Of a stretch of 64,000 nt of DNA, positions 44,802 through 53,030 are shown in pieces; positions within the stretch are counted from its first letter, which is position 1; each line of letters opens with the position of its first letter. This DNA is from Pandoraea sp. ASV26 (GTDB lineage: Bacteria; Pseudomonadota; Gammaproteobacteria; Burkholderiales; Burkholderiaceae). The stretch is taken from positions 1 through 64,000 of the forward strand of contig NZ_JAELTP010000002.1 of assembly GCF_016428915.1 (NCBI RefSeq), written 5' to 3'. A program made the position numbers and the translations under genes. Below the pieces are notes generated by a model. The model did no database searches and was not told where the DNA came from. It worked only from the letters and a program-made list of their open reading frames with translations.

Positions 44802-45475
44802 CGCGCCGTCGTCTGCTCTTGTGGGGCTCGCTCGTCACGAGCGTGGTGCTGGCGCTCGTCGACACGACATGGCTGCCGTGGACGATCTCGCCGACCGCTT
44901 CGATCTCGGCGCCGGTCGCGCCCGCCCCGAACGTCCGTGCTCACCCGGCGGTGGCAGCGAGTCAGGCAACGGCATCGGCGGGGCCATCGGTGGCTTCGGA
45001 AGCTTCGGCAACTTCGGCCGATGTCGAAGGTCAGGACAGCGCTGCGGCGCGGCGTGAACTGCTCGCGCAAGCGCGCGCATTCGTGACGGGCGGCGGGCCT
45101 ACGGTTGGCGATGGCGCCATCGTGGTGCCGACACCGCGCGAGACCCTGATCGACGCCGATGGCACCCCCGCACAGCAGCGTCTGTTCGTCAGCCAGAACT
45201 GGGGGCCACCGCCGCCGCCGCCGTCATCCACGCCCGTGCCATCCACCCCGCTGCCGCCGAGCGCGCCGCCCATGCCCTTCACCTATCTCGGCAAGGCGCA
45301 GGCAGGGGACACGTGGGAGGTCTATCTGGCGCGCGGCGACAAGACTTTCATCGTGCATGACAACTCGGTGGTCGACGACGTCTACCGCGTTGAGTCGATC
45401 AAGCCACCGCGCCTGTCGCTCATCTATATCCCCTTGAACCAGCAGCAATCGCTGGATATCGGAGCTACGCAGTGA
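44798..45475 (+). CDS. PilP/GspC-like connector to the secretin
   Basis: A 225-residue protein with one N-terminal membrane segment, a long Ala/Pro/Ser-rich periplasmic spacer (including seven consecutive prolines near 137) and a small C-terminal beta domain (FTYLGKAQAGDTWEVYLARGDKTFIV and YRVESIKPPRLSLIYIPL) resembling the HR domain of GspC and PilP. Such proteins join the inner-membrane platform to the secretin. ATGA overlap with the PilO-like gene and GTGA overlap with gspD. Confidence 0.75.
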   Translation: MTRRRLLLWGSLVTSVVLALVDTTWLPWTISPTASISAPVAPAPNVRAHPAVAASQATASAGPSVASEASATSADVEGQDSAAARRELLAQARAFVTGGGPTVGDGAIVVPTPRETLIDADGTPAQQRLFVSQNWGPPPPPPSSTPVPSTPLPPSAPPMPFTYLGKAQAGDTWEVYLARGDKTFIVHDNSVVDDVYRVESIKPPRLSLIYIPLNQQQSLDIGATQ

Positions 45476-47628
45476 AGTTGCCCGTATCGTCGAACCGCGC
45501 ACCTCGTCGCCCCGCCCCGCTGGTGCTTCGCTGCGGTGTCATGATGGCGCTCGTCGCCTTGTCAGGCTGTGCCGCACAACTGGCGCTGCGCGACGGGCGC
45601 GACCTGATCGCCCACGATCAGCCCGAGGCCGGGCTCAAGAAGTTGCAGGAGGCGAGTAATCGCGAACCCACGAACGGCGAATACCGGCTGATCTATCTCA
45701 ATGCGCGCGACAAGACGCTGCTCGAATTCATCTCGAACGGTGAGCGCGAAATCGCCGCCGGCAAGCTCGATGCCGCGCGCCCATGGTTCAAACGCGCGCT
45801 CGATCTCGATCCGAACAACGAGAAGGCAAAGGCCGGCATGCGGACGATCGAAGCGCTGTCCCGGCATCGGCAATTGCTCTCGCTCGCCGCCACCGCGATG
45901 GACGAACGGCGCTTCGAGACGGCGCGCAAGTCTCTCGAACAGATTCTGCGCGAGCGTCCCGAGAACGACGCCGCGCGCAGCATGTTGCGCGAACTGGAAG
46001 CGCGAGCGGCACAGCCCGCGCTCAGCACCGAACTGTCCGATGCGTTCCGGCAACCGATCGCCATCGAATTTCGCGATGCGCCGCTGCGCCAGGTGTTTCA
46101 GGTCATCGCCCAGCGCTCGGGGCTGAACTTCGTCTTCGACAAGGATCTGAAGGCCGACACCAAGGTCTCGATAGCGCTCAGGAACAGCACGGTGGAGCAG
46201 GCGCTGTACTTCCTGCTCGTGACCAATCAGCTTGAGCAGCAGGTAATGGACAACAACACGTTGCTCATCTACCCGAACCTGCCGGCCAAAGTGCGCGAGT
46301 ACAAGGAAATGGTCGTGCGAACGTTCTTCCTGAACAATGCCGACGCCAAGCTGGTCGCCGCCGCGCTCAAGACCATCACCAAATCGACCGACGTGGTCAT
46401 CGACGAAAAGCTCAACGCGGTGATCGTGCGCGACACACCGGAAGCCATCCGCGTGGCCGAGCAGATCGTAGCGTTGCAGGATCGCGCCGAGCCGGAAGTG
46501 GTGCTCGAGGTGGAAGTGCTGGAGATCACGCGCAATCGCTTGCAGAATCTGGGCATCCAGTGGCCTTCCACGGTGTCGCTCTCGCCGCTCGCCTCGGGGG
46601 GCAGCGGTGCGGCCGTCACGCTGGCCGACTTGCTCTCGCCCACGCGCAACACCCTTGGCGTTGGCAGCCCGTCGGCCACGATCAATCTCAACGCGACCGA
46701 TGGCGACACCAACATCCTCGCCAATCCGCGCATTCGCGTGCGCAACAAGGAGAAGGCGAAGATCCTGATCGGTGACAAGGTGCCGGTCATTTCCGCCACC
46801 GTCGGCGCCGGCGTGGGCGCGTTTGCGTCGGAGTCGGTCAGCTATATCGACGTTGGCCTCACACTCAACGTCGAGCCGACCGTCTACATGAACGATCAGG
46901 TCGGCATTCGCATCTCGATGGAAGTCAGCAGCCTTGGTACGAAGACCACGACCCAGTCGGGCAGCACGGTGTTCCAGATCGGCACACGCCAGGCGTCGAC
47001 GGTATTGCAGCTCAGGGACGGCGAGAATCAGGTGCTCGCGGGTTTGCTCAACAATCAGGAGCAGACGTCCGGCAACAAGATTCCGGGGCTTGGCGACTTC
47101 CCCATTCTCGGCCGGTTGTTCGGCAATACGACCAACAACGATCAGAAGACCGAAATCGTGCTGTCGATCACGCCGCACATCGTGCGCAACGTGACCCGTC
47201 CCTCGGAAAACACCACCGAGTTCCTGTCCGGCACCCAAGGCAACTTCCGCCGCCGGCCAGCGCCCGCCCTGCCGGACGCGACGCCCGCCGCCGCAGCACG
47301 CGCGCAAGGCACAACGGTGCCGGGCGTCGTGATGACCACCTCCGGGGTCGGCGGCGCCGCCGTGTCGGCAAACGGACTCTCACTGTACGAATCGACGCGT
47401 GGCGCACCGGCCGCCGCGGCCCCCGCCAACGGCGCGCCTGCGCCATCGCCATCGCCCTTGCCGCCGCCGGGCGCCACGCCGCAACCCGGTGGCGCCGTAC
47501 CGCCTCCGCCGGGCAACCCTGTGCCGCCGCCCAGTGCGCCCGCCGCACCGCTTGGCCCAACGAGCGATCCGGTGCCGCTCTCGTCGCAACAACCGGTGCC
47601 CGTTGGCGGCGCCGCCGCGCCGCGGTAA
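45472..47628 (+). CDS. gspD: Outer-membrane secretin lipoprotein with N-terminal TPRs (GspD/PilQ/MshL-like)
   Basis: A 718-residue secretin. The lipobox LSGC lies near residue 30. TPR-like helices fill residues 35-175 (EAGLKKLQEASNREPTNGEY, AARPWFKRALDLDPNNEKA). Next come an STN domain (PIAIEFRDAPLRQVFQVIA), an N1-type domain (KLVAAALKTI, LNAVIVRDTPEAIRVAEQIV) and the secretin barrel ending in QTSGNKIPGLGDFPILGRLF. The last 100 residues are a Pro/Ala-rich tail. The lipid anchor suggests assembly without a separate pilotin. It forms the outer-membrane exit pore. GTG start overlaps the preceding stop. Confidence 0.93.
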   Translation: MKLPVSSNRAPRRPAPLVLRCGVMMALVALSGCAAQLALRDGRDLIAHDQPEAGLKKLQEASNREPTNGEYRLIYLNARDKTLLEFISNGEREIAAGKLDAARPWFKRALDLDPNNEKAKAGMRTIEALSRHRQLLSLAATAMDERRFETARKSLEQILRERPENDAARSMLRELEARAAQPALSTELSDAFRQPIAIEFRDAPLRQVFQVIAQRSGLNFVFDKDLKADTKVSIALRNSTVEQALYFLLVTNQLEQQVMDNNTLLIYPNLPAKVREYKEMVVRTFFLNNADAKLVAAALKTITKSTDVVIDEKLNAVIVRDTPEAIRVAEQIVALQDRAEPEVVLEVEVLEITRNRLQNLGIQWPSTVSLSPLASGGSGAAVTLADLLSPTRNTLGVGSPSATINLNATDGDTNILANPRIRVRNKEKAKILIGDKVPVISATVGAGVGAFASESVSYIDVGLTLNVEPTVYMNDQVGIRISMEVSSLGTKTTTQSGSTVFQIGTRQASTVLQLRDGENQVLAGLLNNQEQTSGNKIPGLGDFPILGRLFGNTTNNDQKTEIVLSITPHIVRNVTRPSENTTEFLSGTQGNFRRRPAPALPDATPAAAARAQGTTVPGVVMTTSGVGGAAVSANGLSLYESTRGAPAAAAPANGAPAPSPSPLPPPGATPQPGGAVPPPPGNPVPPPSAPAAPLGPTSDPVPLSSQQPVPVGGAAAPR

Positions 47629-48179
47629 TGAACGCGGTCACTAACTCGCTAATGAACGCGCGCCCGGTAAGCCGCCGCTCACGTCAGGCCAGACAACGTC
47701 TGCCGGGCGGGCGTGAGCGCGGCTTCACGCTGATCGAATTGCTGGTCACGCTGGCCATCATGGCGATGCTCGCCAGCCTGGCGGTACCCGTCGCGCAGGT
47801 GGCGGTGCAACGTCGTCAGGAGCAGGAACTCGCCCGCAACCTGCGCGAAATTCGTCAGGCCATCGACGCCTACAAGCGCGCATGGGACACCGGCCATATC
47901 GAAAAGAAGGCGACGGAAAGCGGCTATCCGCCATCGCTGGAATTGCTGGTGCAAGGGGTGCCCGATATGCGGGATCCGAAGCGTAAGCGCCAGTATTTTC
48001 TGCGCCGTGTGCCGCGCGACCCTTTCAATAACGACGACTCGCTCACGGCCTCGCAAACGTGGGGCAAGCGCAGTTATGCCAGCGCCCCCGACTCGCCTGC
48101 CGAAGGCGAGGACATCTACGACGTCTACACACGCTCGACAGGCGTAAGTCTGAACGGCGTGCCGTACCGCTTCTGGTGA
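47628..48179 (+). CDS. Pseudopilin, GspG-like minor
   Basis: A 183-residue prepilin with a long basic leader, then RG/FTLIELLVTLAIMAMLASLAVP with Glu5 present. The C-terminal part shows ARNLREIRQAIDAYKRAWD and RVPRDPFNN, similar to GspG/PilE-type pseudopilins. The ATG overlaps the last base of the gspD stop (TAATG). It could be a second shaft subunit or part of the tip complex. Confidence 0.87.
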   Translation: MNAVTNSLMNARPVSRRSRQARQRLPGGRERGFTLIELLVTLAIMAMLASLAVPVAQVAVQRRQEQELARNLREIRQAIDAYKRAWDTGHIEKKATESGYPPSLELLVQGVPDMRDPKRKRQYFLRRVPRDPFNNDDSLTASQTWGKRSYASAPDSPAEGEDIYDVYTRSTGVSLNGVPYRFW

Positions 48180-48187
48180 ATCCGGTC

Positions 48188-48700
48188 ATGACCCTCGCCC
48201 CGACACCTCGCGCACGTCGCGCCCAATGCGGCTTCACGCTGATCGAACTGCTGGTGGTGCTAGGCATCATCGCTACGCTTGCCACCCTGATGGTGCCGAA
48301 CTACGTGCCCGCCATCACCAAGGCGAAGCACACCGTGCTCGCCGAGAACCTTCGCACGATGCGCCGAGTCATCGATCAGTATTACGACGACACCGGCCGC
48401 TATCCGGTCAATCTCGCCGAGTTGGTGCAACGCAAGTATTTGCGCGCGATTCCGCAAGACCCCGTGACCGGCAGCGACAGCACATGGATCACGCTCACTT
48501 CCGCGGAGAACGCCGCGCAAGACCCGAGTGCGGTGATTCTGGCGACGACTCCATCGGCGCAAGACGCCTTTCGCTTCGGATCGTCCGCGCCCGTGCCGCC
48601 GCCGGGCGCGATACCGGTCGTCGAAGATAAAGGCATTTGCTGCGTGAAGAGTGGCGCAACCGGCGCCGATCCGGCAGGCAAGGCATATGCGGACTACTGA
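48188..48700 (+). CDS. Pseudopilin, GspG-like minor
   Basis: A 170-residue prepilin: short leader, CG/FTLIELLVVLGIIATLATLMVPNYV with Glu5 present, then RTMRRVIDQYYDDTGRYP and LRAIPQDPVTGSDSTW. A GTG at 48176 overlapping the previous stop as GTGA is an equally good start and would fit the pattern of overlaps in this operon. The C terminus has an adjacent cysteine pair (GICCVKSG). Confidence 0.87.
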   Translation: MTLAPTPRARRAQCGFTLIELLVVLGIIATLATLMVPNYVPAITKAKHTVLAENLRTMRRVIDQYYDDTGRYPVNLAELVQRKYLRAIPQDPVTGSDSTWITLTSAENAAQDPSAVILATTPSAQDAFRFGSSAPVPPPGAIPVVEDKGICCVKSGATGADPAGKAYADY

Positions 48701-49283
48701 GCGCAACGTGTACGCCACGCCTGGCGCGCGAAGACTTCACGCACAACGCGGCTTCACTTACGTGGGTCTGTTGATTCTCATCGCCGTATTGGGACTGGTC
48801 GCCGCGCTCACGATCAAGGTCGGCGCGCTGTGGCAGCGCGCCGCGCGTGAGGCGCAGTTGCTCGACATCGGCGCCCAGTTCAGCGACGCGCTGCGGGCTT
48901 ATGCCGATGCCACGCCCGCAGGCCAGCTACCGCAACCGCCGAATCTCGCAGCGCTGCTGCTCGACCCGCGCTTTCCCACGCCGCGCCGGTATCTGCGCAA
49001 GATCTACGCCGACCCGATGACCGGGAATACCGATTGGGGTGTGACGTATGTCTCCACCAACAAAGGTGTGCTGGAGGTCTACAGTCGCTCGTCGGTCACG
49101 CCCCTGAAAGTGGGCCACTTCGACGAGCAGTTCGGCGCATTCTCCGGCAAAACGCACTACTACGACTGGCGCTTCTCGGCTGCGACGGCCACGCCAGTGG
49201 TCGTCCCCACCACGCCGCTGGCCGCCTCACGGCCGGGCGCGCCGCTCGACAACTCTCTGATGAACCATGCGCCAGAGCCTTGA
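48687..49283 (+). CDS. Minor pseudopilin lacking Glu5, GspK-like tip candidate
   Basis: A 198-residue prepilin-like protein. The leader ends RG/FTYVGLLILIAVLGLVAALTIKVG, so position 5 of the mature protein is Gly where other pseudopilins have Glu. Loss of Glu5 is characteristic of GspK, which caps the pseudopilus tip, although this protein is shorter than usual GspK. The C-terminal domain has RYLRKIYADPMTGNTDWGV. It overlaps both neighbours (14 and 17 bp). Confidence 0.8.
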   Translation: MRTTERNVYATPGARRLHAQRGFTYVGLLILIAVLGLVAALTIKVGALWQRAAREAQLLDIGAQFSDALRAYADATPAGQLPQPPNLAALLLDPRFPTPRRYLRKIYADPMTGNTDWGVTYVSTNKGVLEVYSRSSVTPLKVGHFDEQFGAFSGKTHYYDWRFSAATATPVVVPTTPLAASRPGAPLDNSLMNHAPEP

Positions 49284-49776
49284 TAACGCCAATCGGTCGC
49301 TGCGTCGATTCGCCTCGCGCTGTGCGAGTTTGCGCACGATGGCCCTCGCCGGGGCGATGCTCGCCTCTCTCGCGGCGAGCCAGTCGGCCCTGGCCGACTG
49401 CTTCGACGACGCCGCCACGTATCACCACGTGAATGCCGACGTGCTGCGCGCGATCGCGTGGCAGGAGTCGCACAACCGGCCGGACGCGCGCCGCACGAAC
49501 ACCAACGGCTCGGTCGACTACGGTCTCATGCAGATCAACTCGGTGCATCTGGAAACGCTCGCGCGCTTCGGCATTGGCACCGACGATCTCATGGTGCCGT
49601 GCAAGAGCGTGTACATCGCGGCGTGGCATCTGCAACGTCAGATGGCAAAGTACGGCAACACGTGGGCCGCCATCGGTGCGTATCACTCGGCGACGCCTGC
49701 GCTGCGCGACGCCTACGCCGCGAAGATCGCCACGCGGCTCGCCGCGCTCAAGGACGCCCGCGAGAACGGGCGTTGA
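49267..49776 (+). CDS. Lytic transglycosylase of the secretion locus (SLT domain)
   Basis: A 169-residue exported protein: signal peptide ending near SALA (residue 43), then an SLT domain with catalytic Glu in AWQESHN, GSVDYGLMQIN and IGAYHSATPALRDAYAAKI. It resembles the IpgF/VirB1/PilT-type small transglycosylases that open peptidoglycan for envelope machines. The 17-bp overlap with the last pseudopilin gene places it in the operon. Its 3' end overlaps the convergent selU gene by 29 bp. Confidence 0.92.
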   Translation: MRQSLDNANRSLRRFASRCASLRTMALAGAMLASLAASQSALADCFDDAATYHHVNADVLRAIAWQESHNRPDARRTNTNGSVDYGLMQINSVHLETLARFGIGTDDLMVPCKSVYIAAWHLQRQMAKYGNTWAAIGAYHSATPALRDAYAAKIATRLAALKDARENGR

Positions 49777-50863
49777 ACGTCGCCGGCGCAGTGGCAAACC
49801 CGGAGCGGCCTGCCTGTGAAGTCAGCGCGAGCAAGGCCCGCGCCTGCGTGCGCAGGTCTTGCGCCCCCGGATGGAACCCGAACGGGATGACCGTGGTCAG
49901 CCCCTGCAACATCTTGCGAGCGCTGCGTGAATACGCCGGATCGTAGTGCCGGGTGATGAGGGCTTCCGACAGCTCGCGCTGCTGCCCGGCATCGAGCAAC
50001 GCCAGCCATTGATCGATGAGCGCGCGTCCGTGAAGCGGCACCAGTCGGAGAAGTTGCGTGCGAAGATGCTCCGGCGCCGCCAACAGATGACCGTACTCCT
50101 GCATCAACAGATCGACACGTTCTTCGAGAGAAACGCTCAGCTCGACGCATGTCGTCGTGCCCCGCAACGACGTCATCAGCGACGCCGGCAGCGTAATGAG
50201 CCCGATGCGGCGGCTCTCCGCTTCGACGAACACCGGCCGCTTCGGATCGAAGCTGCGCAACGCGCCGATCAACGACGTATCGAACGATTTCTGCGACGGC
50301 TGGGGCGTGTCGGGCATGGCCCCGAGCAACGAACCGCGATGCATCGCCAGCGCTTCGAGATCGAGCGTCTGGGCACCCTCCTCGGCCAACGCGTGCAGCA
50401 GGCGGGTCTTGCCGCTTCCCGTGTGTCCCGCCAGCACGATGTAATCGAGCGTCGGCGGCAGCGTGTCTAGCGACGCCACGACGTCGCGCCGGTAGCACTT
50501 GTAGCCGCCCTCGAGCTGACGCGCCCGCCAACCGATCATGTTCATCATGACGGTCATCGACTCGGATCGCTTGCCGCCCCGCCAGCAATAGATGAGCGCG
50601 CGCCAATTGCGCGGCCGGTCGGCAAACGTCGTGTCGAGATGGGCGGCGATGTTACGCGCGACCATGGCCGCGCCCACACGCGAGGCGTCGAACGGCGACA
50701 CCTGCTTGTACATCGTGCCGACGATGGCGCGTTCTTCGTTGCTGAGCACCGGCGCGTTGATGGCGCCGGGAATGTGGTCTTCGGCGAATTCGAGCGGCGT
50801 GCGAACGTCGATGATGTCGTCGAAGTCACCGGCACTCTCCAGGGGAACACGCAGAAAGTTCAT
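49748..50863 (-). CDS. selU: tRNA 2-selenouridine synthase
   Basis: A 371-residue protein (also called MnmH). The N-terminal rhodanese domain carries the catalytic Cys in IYCWRGGKRSES near residue 88, and a P-loop follows (AGHTGSGKTRLL near 145). It replaces sulfur by selenium in the wobble 2-thiouridine of tRNA for Lys, Glu and Gln, via a geranylated intermediate. The ATG at 50863 overlaps the stop of the TPR lipoprotein gene as ATGA. No selD gene is in the window. Confidence 0.95.
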   Translation of the reverse strand: MNFLRVPLESAGDFDDIIDVRTPLEFAEDHIPGAINAPVLSNEERAIVGTMYKQVSPFDASRVGAAMVARNIAAHLDTTFADRPRNWRALIYCWRGGKRSESMTVMMNMIGWRARQLEGGYKCYRRDVVASLDTLPPTLDYIVLAGHTGSGKTRLLHALAEEGAQTLDLEALAMHRGSLLGAMPDTPQPSQKSFDTSLIGALRSFDPKRPVFVEAESRRIGLITLPASLMTSLRGTTTCVELSVSLEERVDLLMQEYGHLLAAPEHLRTQLLRLVPLHGRALIDQWLALLDAGQQRELSEALITRHYDPAYSRSARKMLQGLTTVIPFGFHPGAQDLRTQARALLALTSQAGRSGFATAPATFNARSRGRP

Positions 50864-51504
50864 TGTGCCCCCGCCGCCAGTTGCCCGCAATGGGTGCCGT
50901 ACGGCGTGCGCGATGTCGTCTGCCCAAGCGCCTCGTCGCCAAGGTCGGCGCGCACCTTGGCCGCGCGGTCGATGATGCGTGTCGCGGCTTCGGCGTCGCC
51001 CGCGCCGCCTAGCGCCAACGCGTAGTCGTCGAGTAGCTCCGCATAGGCGAGTGGCGTCTTGCGCGCCGCCTCCATCCGATCGAGCGAACCGACTGCCCGG
51101 CCGAAGTACCTCGCCGACTGCGCAAACTGCCGCTGCACCAGCGCCAGCCGGGCCAGCTCGATCAGCGCCGGATAGCGATAGCGCGCCGTCAGAATATCGA
51201 GATCGTACGCCAGGCTCAGTTCACGTTCGGCTTCGGTGTAGTAGCACGTCACCCCCAGCGCCCGGCCATAGTCAAAGTGGATCGCCGCGCGCTGCGACGC
51301 CGGCCAGCCCGACTGGTCGGCCACGAGTACCGCCTGCCCGAAGGCCCGGCGCGCGCTGTCCCAGTCGCCACGCACTTCCGCCGCACCACCCAGCGCAGCA
51401 TAGTCGGGACCGGACGGCCTTTGCTCAGGCGCACTGCACCCGGCTGCGCTCAATACACCGCCGAGCGCGCACACCATCGCCAACCACGTCAAAGATCGAT
51501 TCAT
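50860..51504 (-). CDS. TPR-repeat lipoprotein
   Basis: A 214-residue exported protein with lipobox SAAGC near residue 23, followed by helical TPR-like repeats (DWDSARRAFGQAVLVADQSG, ALIELARLALVQRQFAQSARYFGRAV). Function unknown; TPR lipoproteins commonly act as scaffolds at the outer membrane. It lies 24 bp after the glycosyltransferase gene and is coupled to selU by ATGA overlap, so the four minus-strand genes from cytochrome b561 to selU look like one operon. Confidence 0.85.
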   Translation of the reverse strand: MNRSLTWLAMVCALGGVLSAAGCSAPEQRPSGPDYAALGGAAEVRGDWDSARRAFGQAVLVADQSGWPASQRAAIHFDYGRALGVTCYYTEAERELSLAYDLDILTARYRYPALIELARLALVQRQFAQSARYFGRAVGSLDRMEAARKTPLAYAELLDDYALALGGAGDAEAATRIIDRAAKVRADLGDEALGQTTSRTPYGTHCGQLAAGAQ

Positions 51505-51528
51505 CAGGAAAAGGACACCGCCGGAAAG

Positions 51529-53022
51529 TCATCTGTCGCGGGACCCCTGCGTCCCGCGCTCGCCCGACAGAATACCGCGTCGCACCTGAGCGCCCCAATG
51601 TTGACGTCCGGTCAGGAAGTAGCCCCAGCCCAGCGCCGCCCCCGTATGCCGCATCAACTGGAACGAAAACGGCTCCAGCACGGCCGCGACGAACGCCAGT
51701 CCGAGGCTCGTGCCCGTGCGGTGTCCGGTCCAGCGTCGGTAGGCATTTACCGACCACAGATGAAAGCCGAGATCGATCACGATCTTGCCGAGGATGATGC
51801 CCGAGACCGGCAGCACCACGCCGTAATGCCCCTCGCAGACGAACGTGACGAGCAATGCGAAAGCGGCCAGACCGTAGATCGGCTGAAGGGTGTCGAACGC
51901 CTTCACCGGCAACATCCAGCGCCCCAGGTTGCCGTAACGGCCATTGCCCACCATGTCGCGATACCAGTATTGCGTCTGGAGAAAACCGGCAAACCAGCGA
52001 CGACGCTGACGCAGGAAACTCGCGAGCGTGCCCGGCGCATCGGTGATCGCCTGCGCACCGCCCACCACGCGAACGTCCCAGCCCAGCCCATGCGTGACCG
52101 AGTACCGACGCAGGCGATGGATCAGTTCGTAGTCCTCGACCAGACACGCCGGATCGAACCCGCCCACCGTGAGCACCGCCTCGCGCCGGAAACAGGCGAA
52201 CGCGCCCGAAATCAGCAGCAAGCCATCTGCCCGCATCCAGGCGAAGCGCGAAATGAAGTTGCGGATGTACTCGTAAGTCTGGAAGAACTGCAACACACGC
52301 CCGCTCACCGTGTCGCCGCACACTGGCGTGAGCACACCGGTAGCCGCCACCAGTTGGGGGCGACGGGCAAACGCATCGTGCATGGCGGCACACGCGTCGG
52401 CATCGAGCAGCGTGTCGGCGTCGACCGTCATCACGATGTCGGTGTCCATGCCCACGAGTGCCGCATTGAGCGCACGCGCCTTGCCGCCATGCGGCACGCG
52501 CAGCCATCGCAGATTCGGATGGCGTGTGCTCGGTGCACTCAGCCCTCCCACACCGGGGTCCGTCAGGCCATACTCCCCGGTGAGCAGGGCTACCGTGCCG
52601 TCCTGCGAGCCGTCATCGGCAATGACGATGGCGTCCGGCACCTTGCGCCCGGCCATGAGCGCGCGCAAGGTCACCGGCAATGCCGCGGCCTCGTTGTGCG
52701 CCGCGATCACCACGCCGAGCGTGAGTCGAACGGTGGCCGCGTGGTGGTTCGCAAGGGCTGGCGTCTCTTCGGGATCAGGACGCATCAGGCGCCACGCCTG
52801 CGAGAACACGAACACGAGCAGTATCGTGTCGTACACGACATAGGCCACCCCGGTTCCCCATGCGAAGACCCCCTTGAGGAAGAACGCCTGCGCGAACAAC
52901 AGGCACCACAGGACTGCCACGCCGGTGTGCACGAGCCAACTCGCCAGCGGCGTCGGCGGCAACGTGAAGCGCGGCGAATGCGCCTCACGCGCGGCGTCGA
53001 GCCGCGAGGCTTTCACGGTCAT
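51529..53022 (-). CDS. Family 2 processive-type membrane glycosyltransferase
   Basis: A 497-residue protein. Two N-terminal membrane segments are followed by the GT2 catalytic domain (VVIAAHNEAAALP, IADDGSQDGT, TVDADTLLDADAC, VEDYELIHRLR and QRRRWFAG, i.e. the D, DxD, ED and QxxRW motifs of polymerising enzymes), then several C-terminal membrane segments. It likely makes or exports a beta-linked polysaccharide. The specific polymer is unknown and no PgaA/B or BcsB-type partners adjoin it. Start ATG at 53022 lies just after the cytochrome b561 stop. Confidence 0.9.
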   Translation of the reverse strand: MTVKASRLDAAREAHSPRFTLPPTPLASWLVHTGVAVLWCLLFAQAFFLKGVFAWGTGVAYVVYDTILLVFVFSQAWRLMRPDPEETPALANHHAATVRLTLGVVIAAHNEAAALPVTLRALMAGRKVPDAIVIADDGSQDGTVALLTGEYGLTDPGVGGLSAPSTRHPNLRWLRVPHGGKARALNAALVGMDTDIVMTVDADTLLDADACAAMHDAFARRPQLVAATGVLTPVCGDTVSGRVLQFFQTYEYIRNFISRFAWMRADGLLLISGAFACFRREAVLTVGGFDPACLVEDYELIHRLRRYSVTHGLGWDVRVVGGAQAITDAPGTLASFLRQRRRWFAGFLQTQYWYRDMVGNGRYGNLGRWMLPVKAFDTLQPIYGLAAFALLVTFVCEGHYGVVLPVSGIILGKIVIDLGFHLWSVNAYRRWTGHRTGTSLGLAFVAAVLEPFSFQLMRHTGAALGWGYFLTGRQHWGAQVRRGILSGERGTQGSRDR

Positions 53023-53030
53023 GTCGGCGC

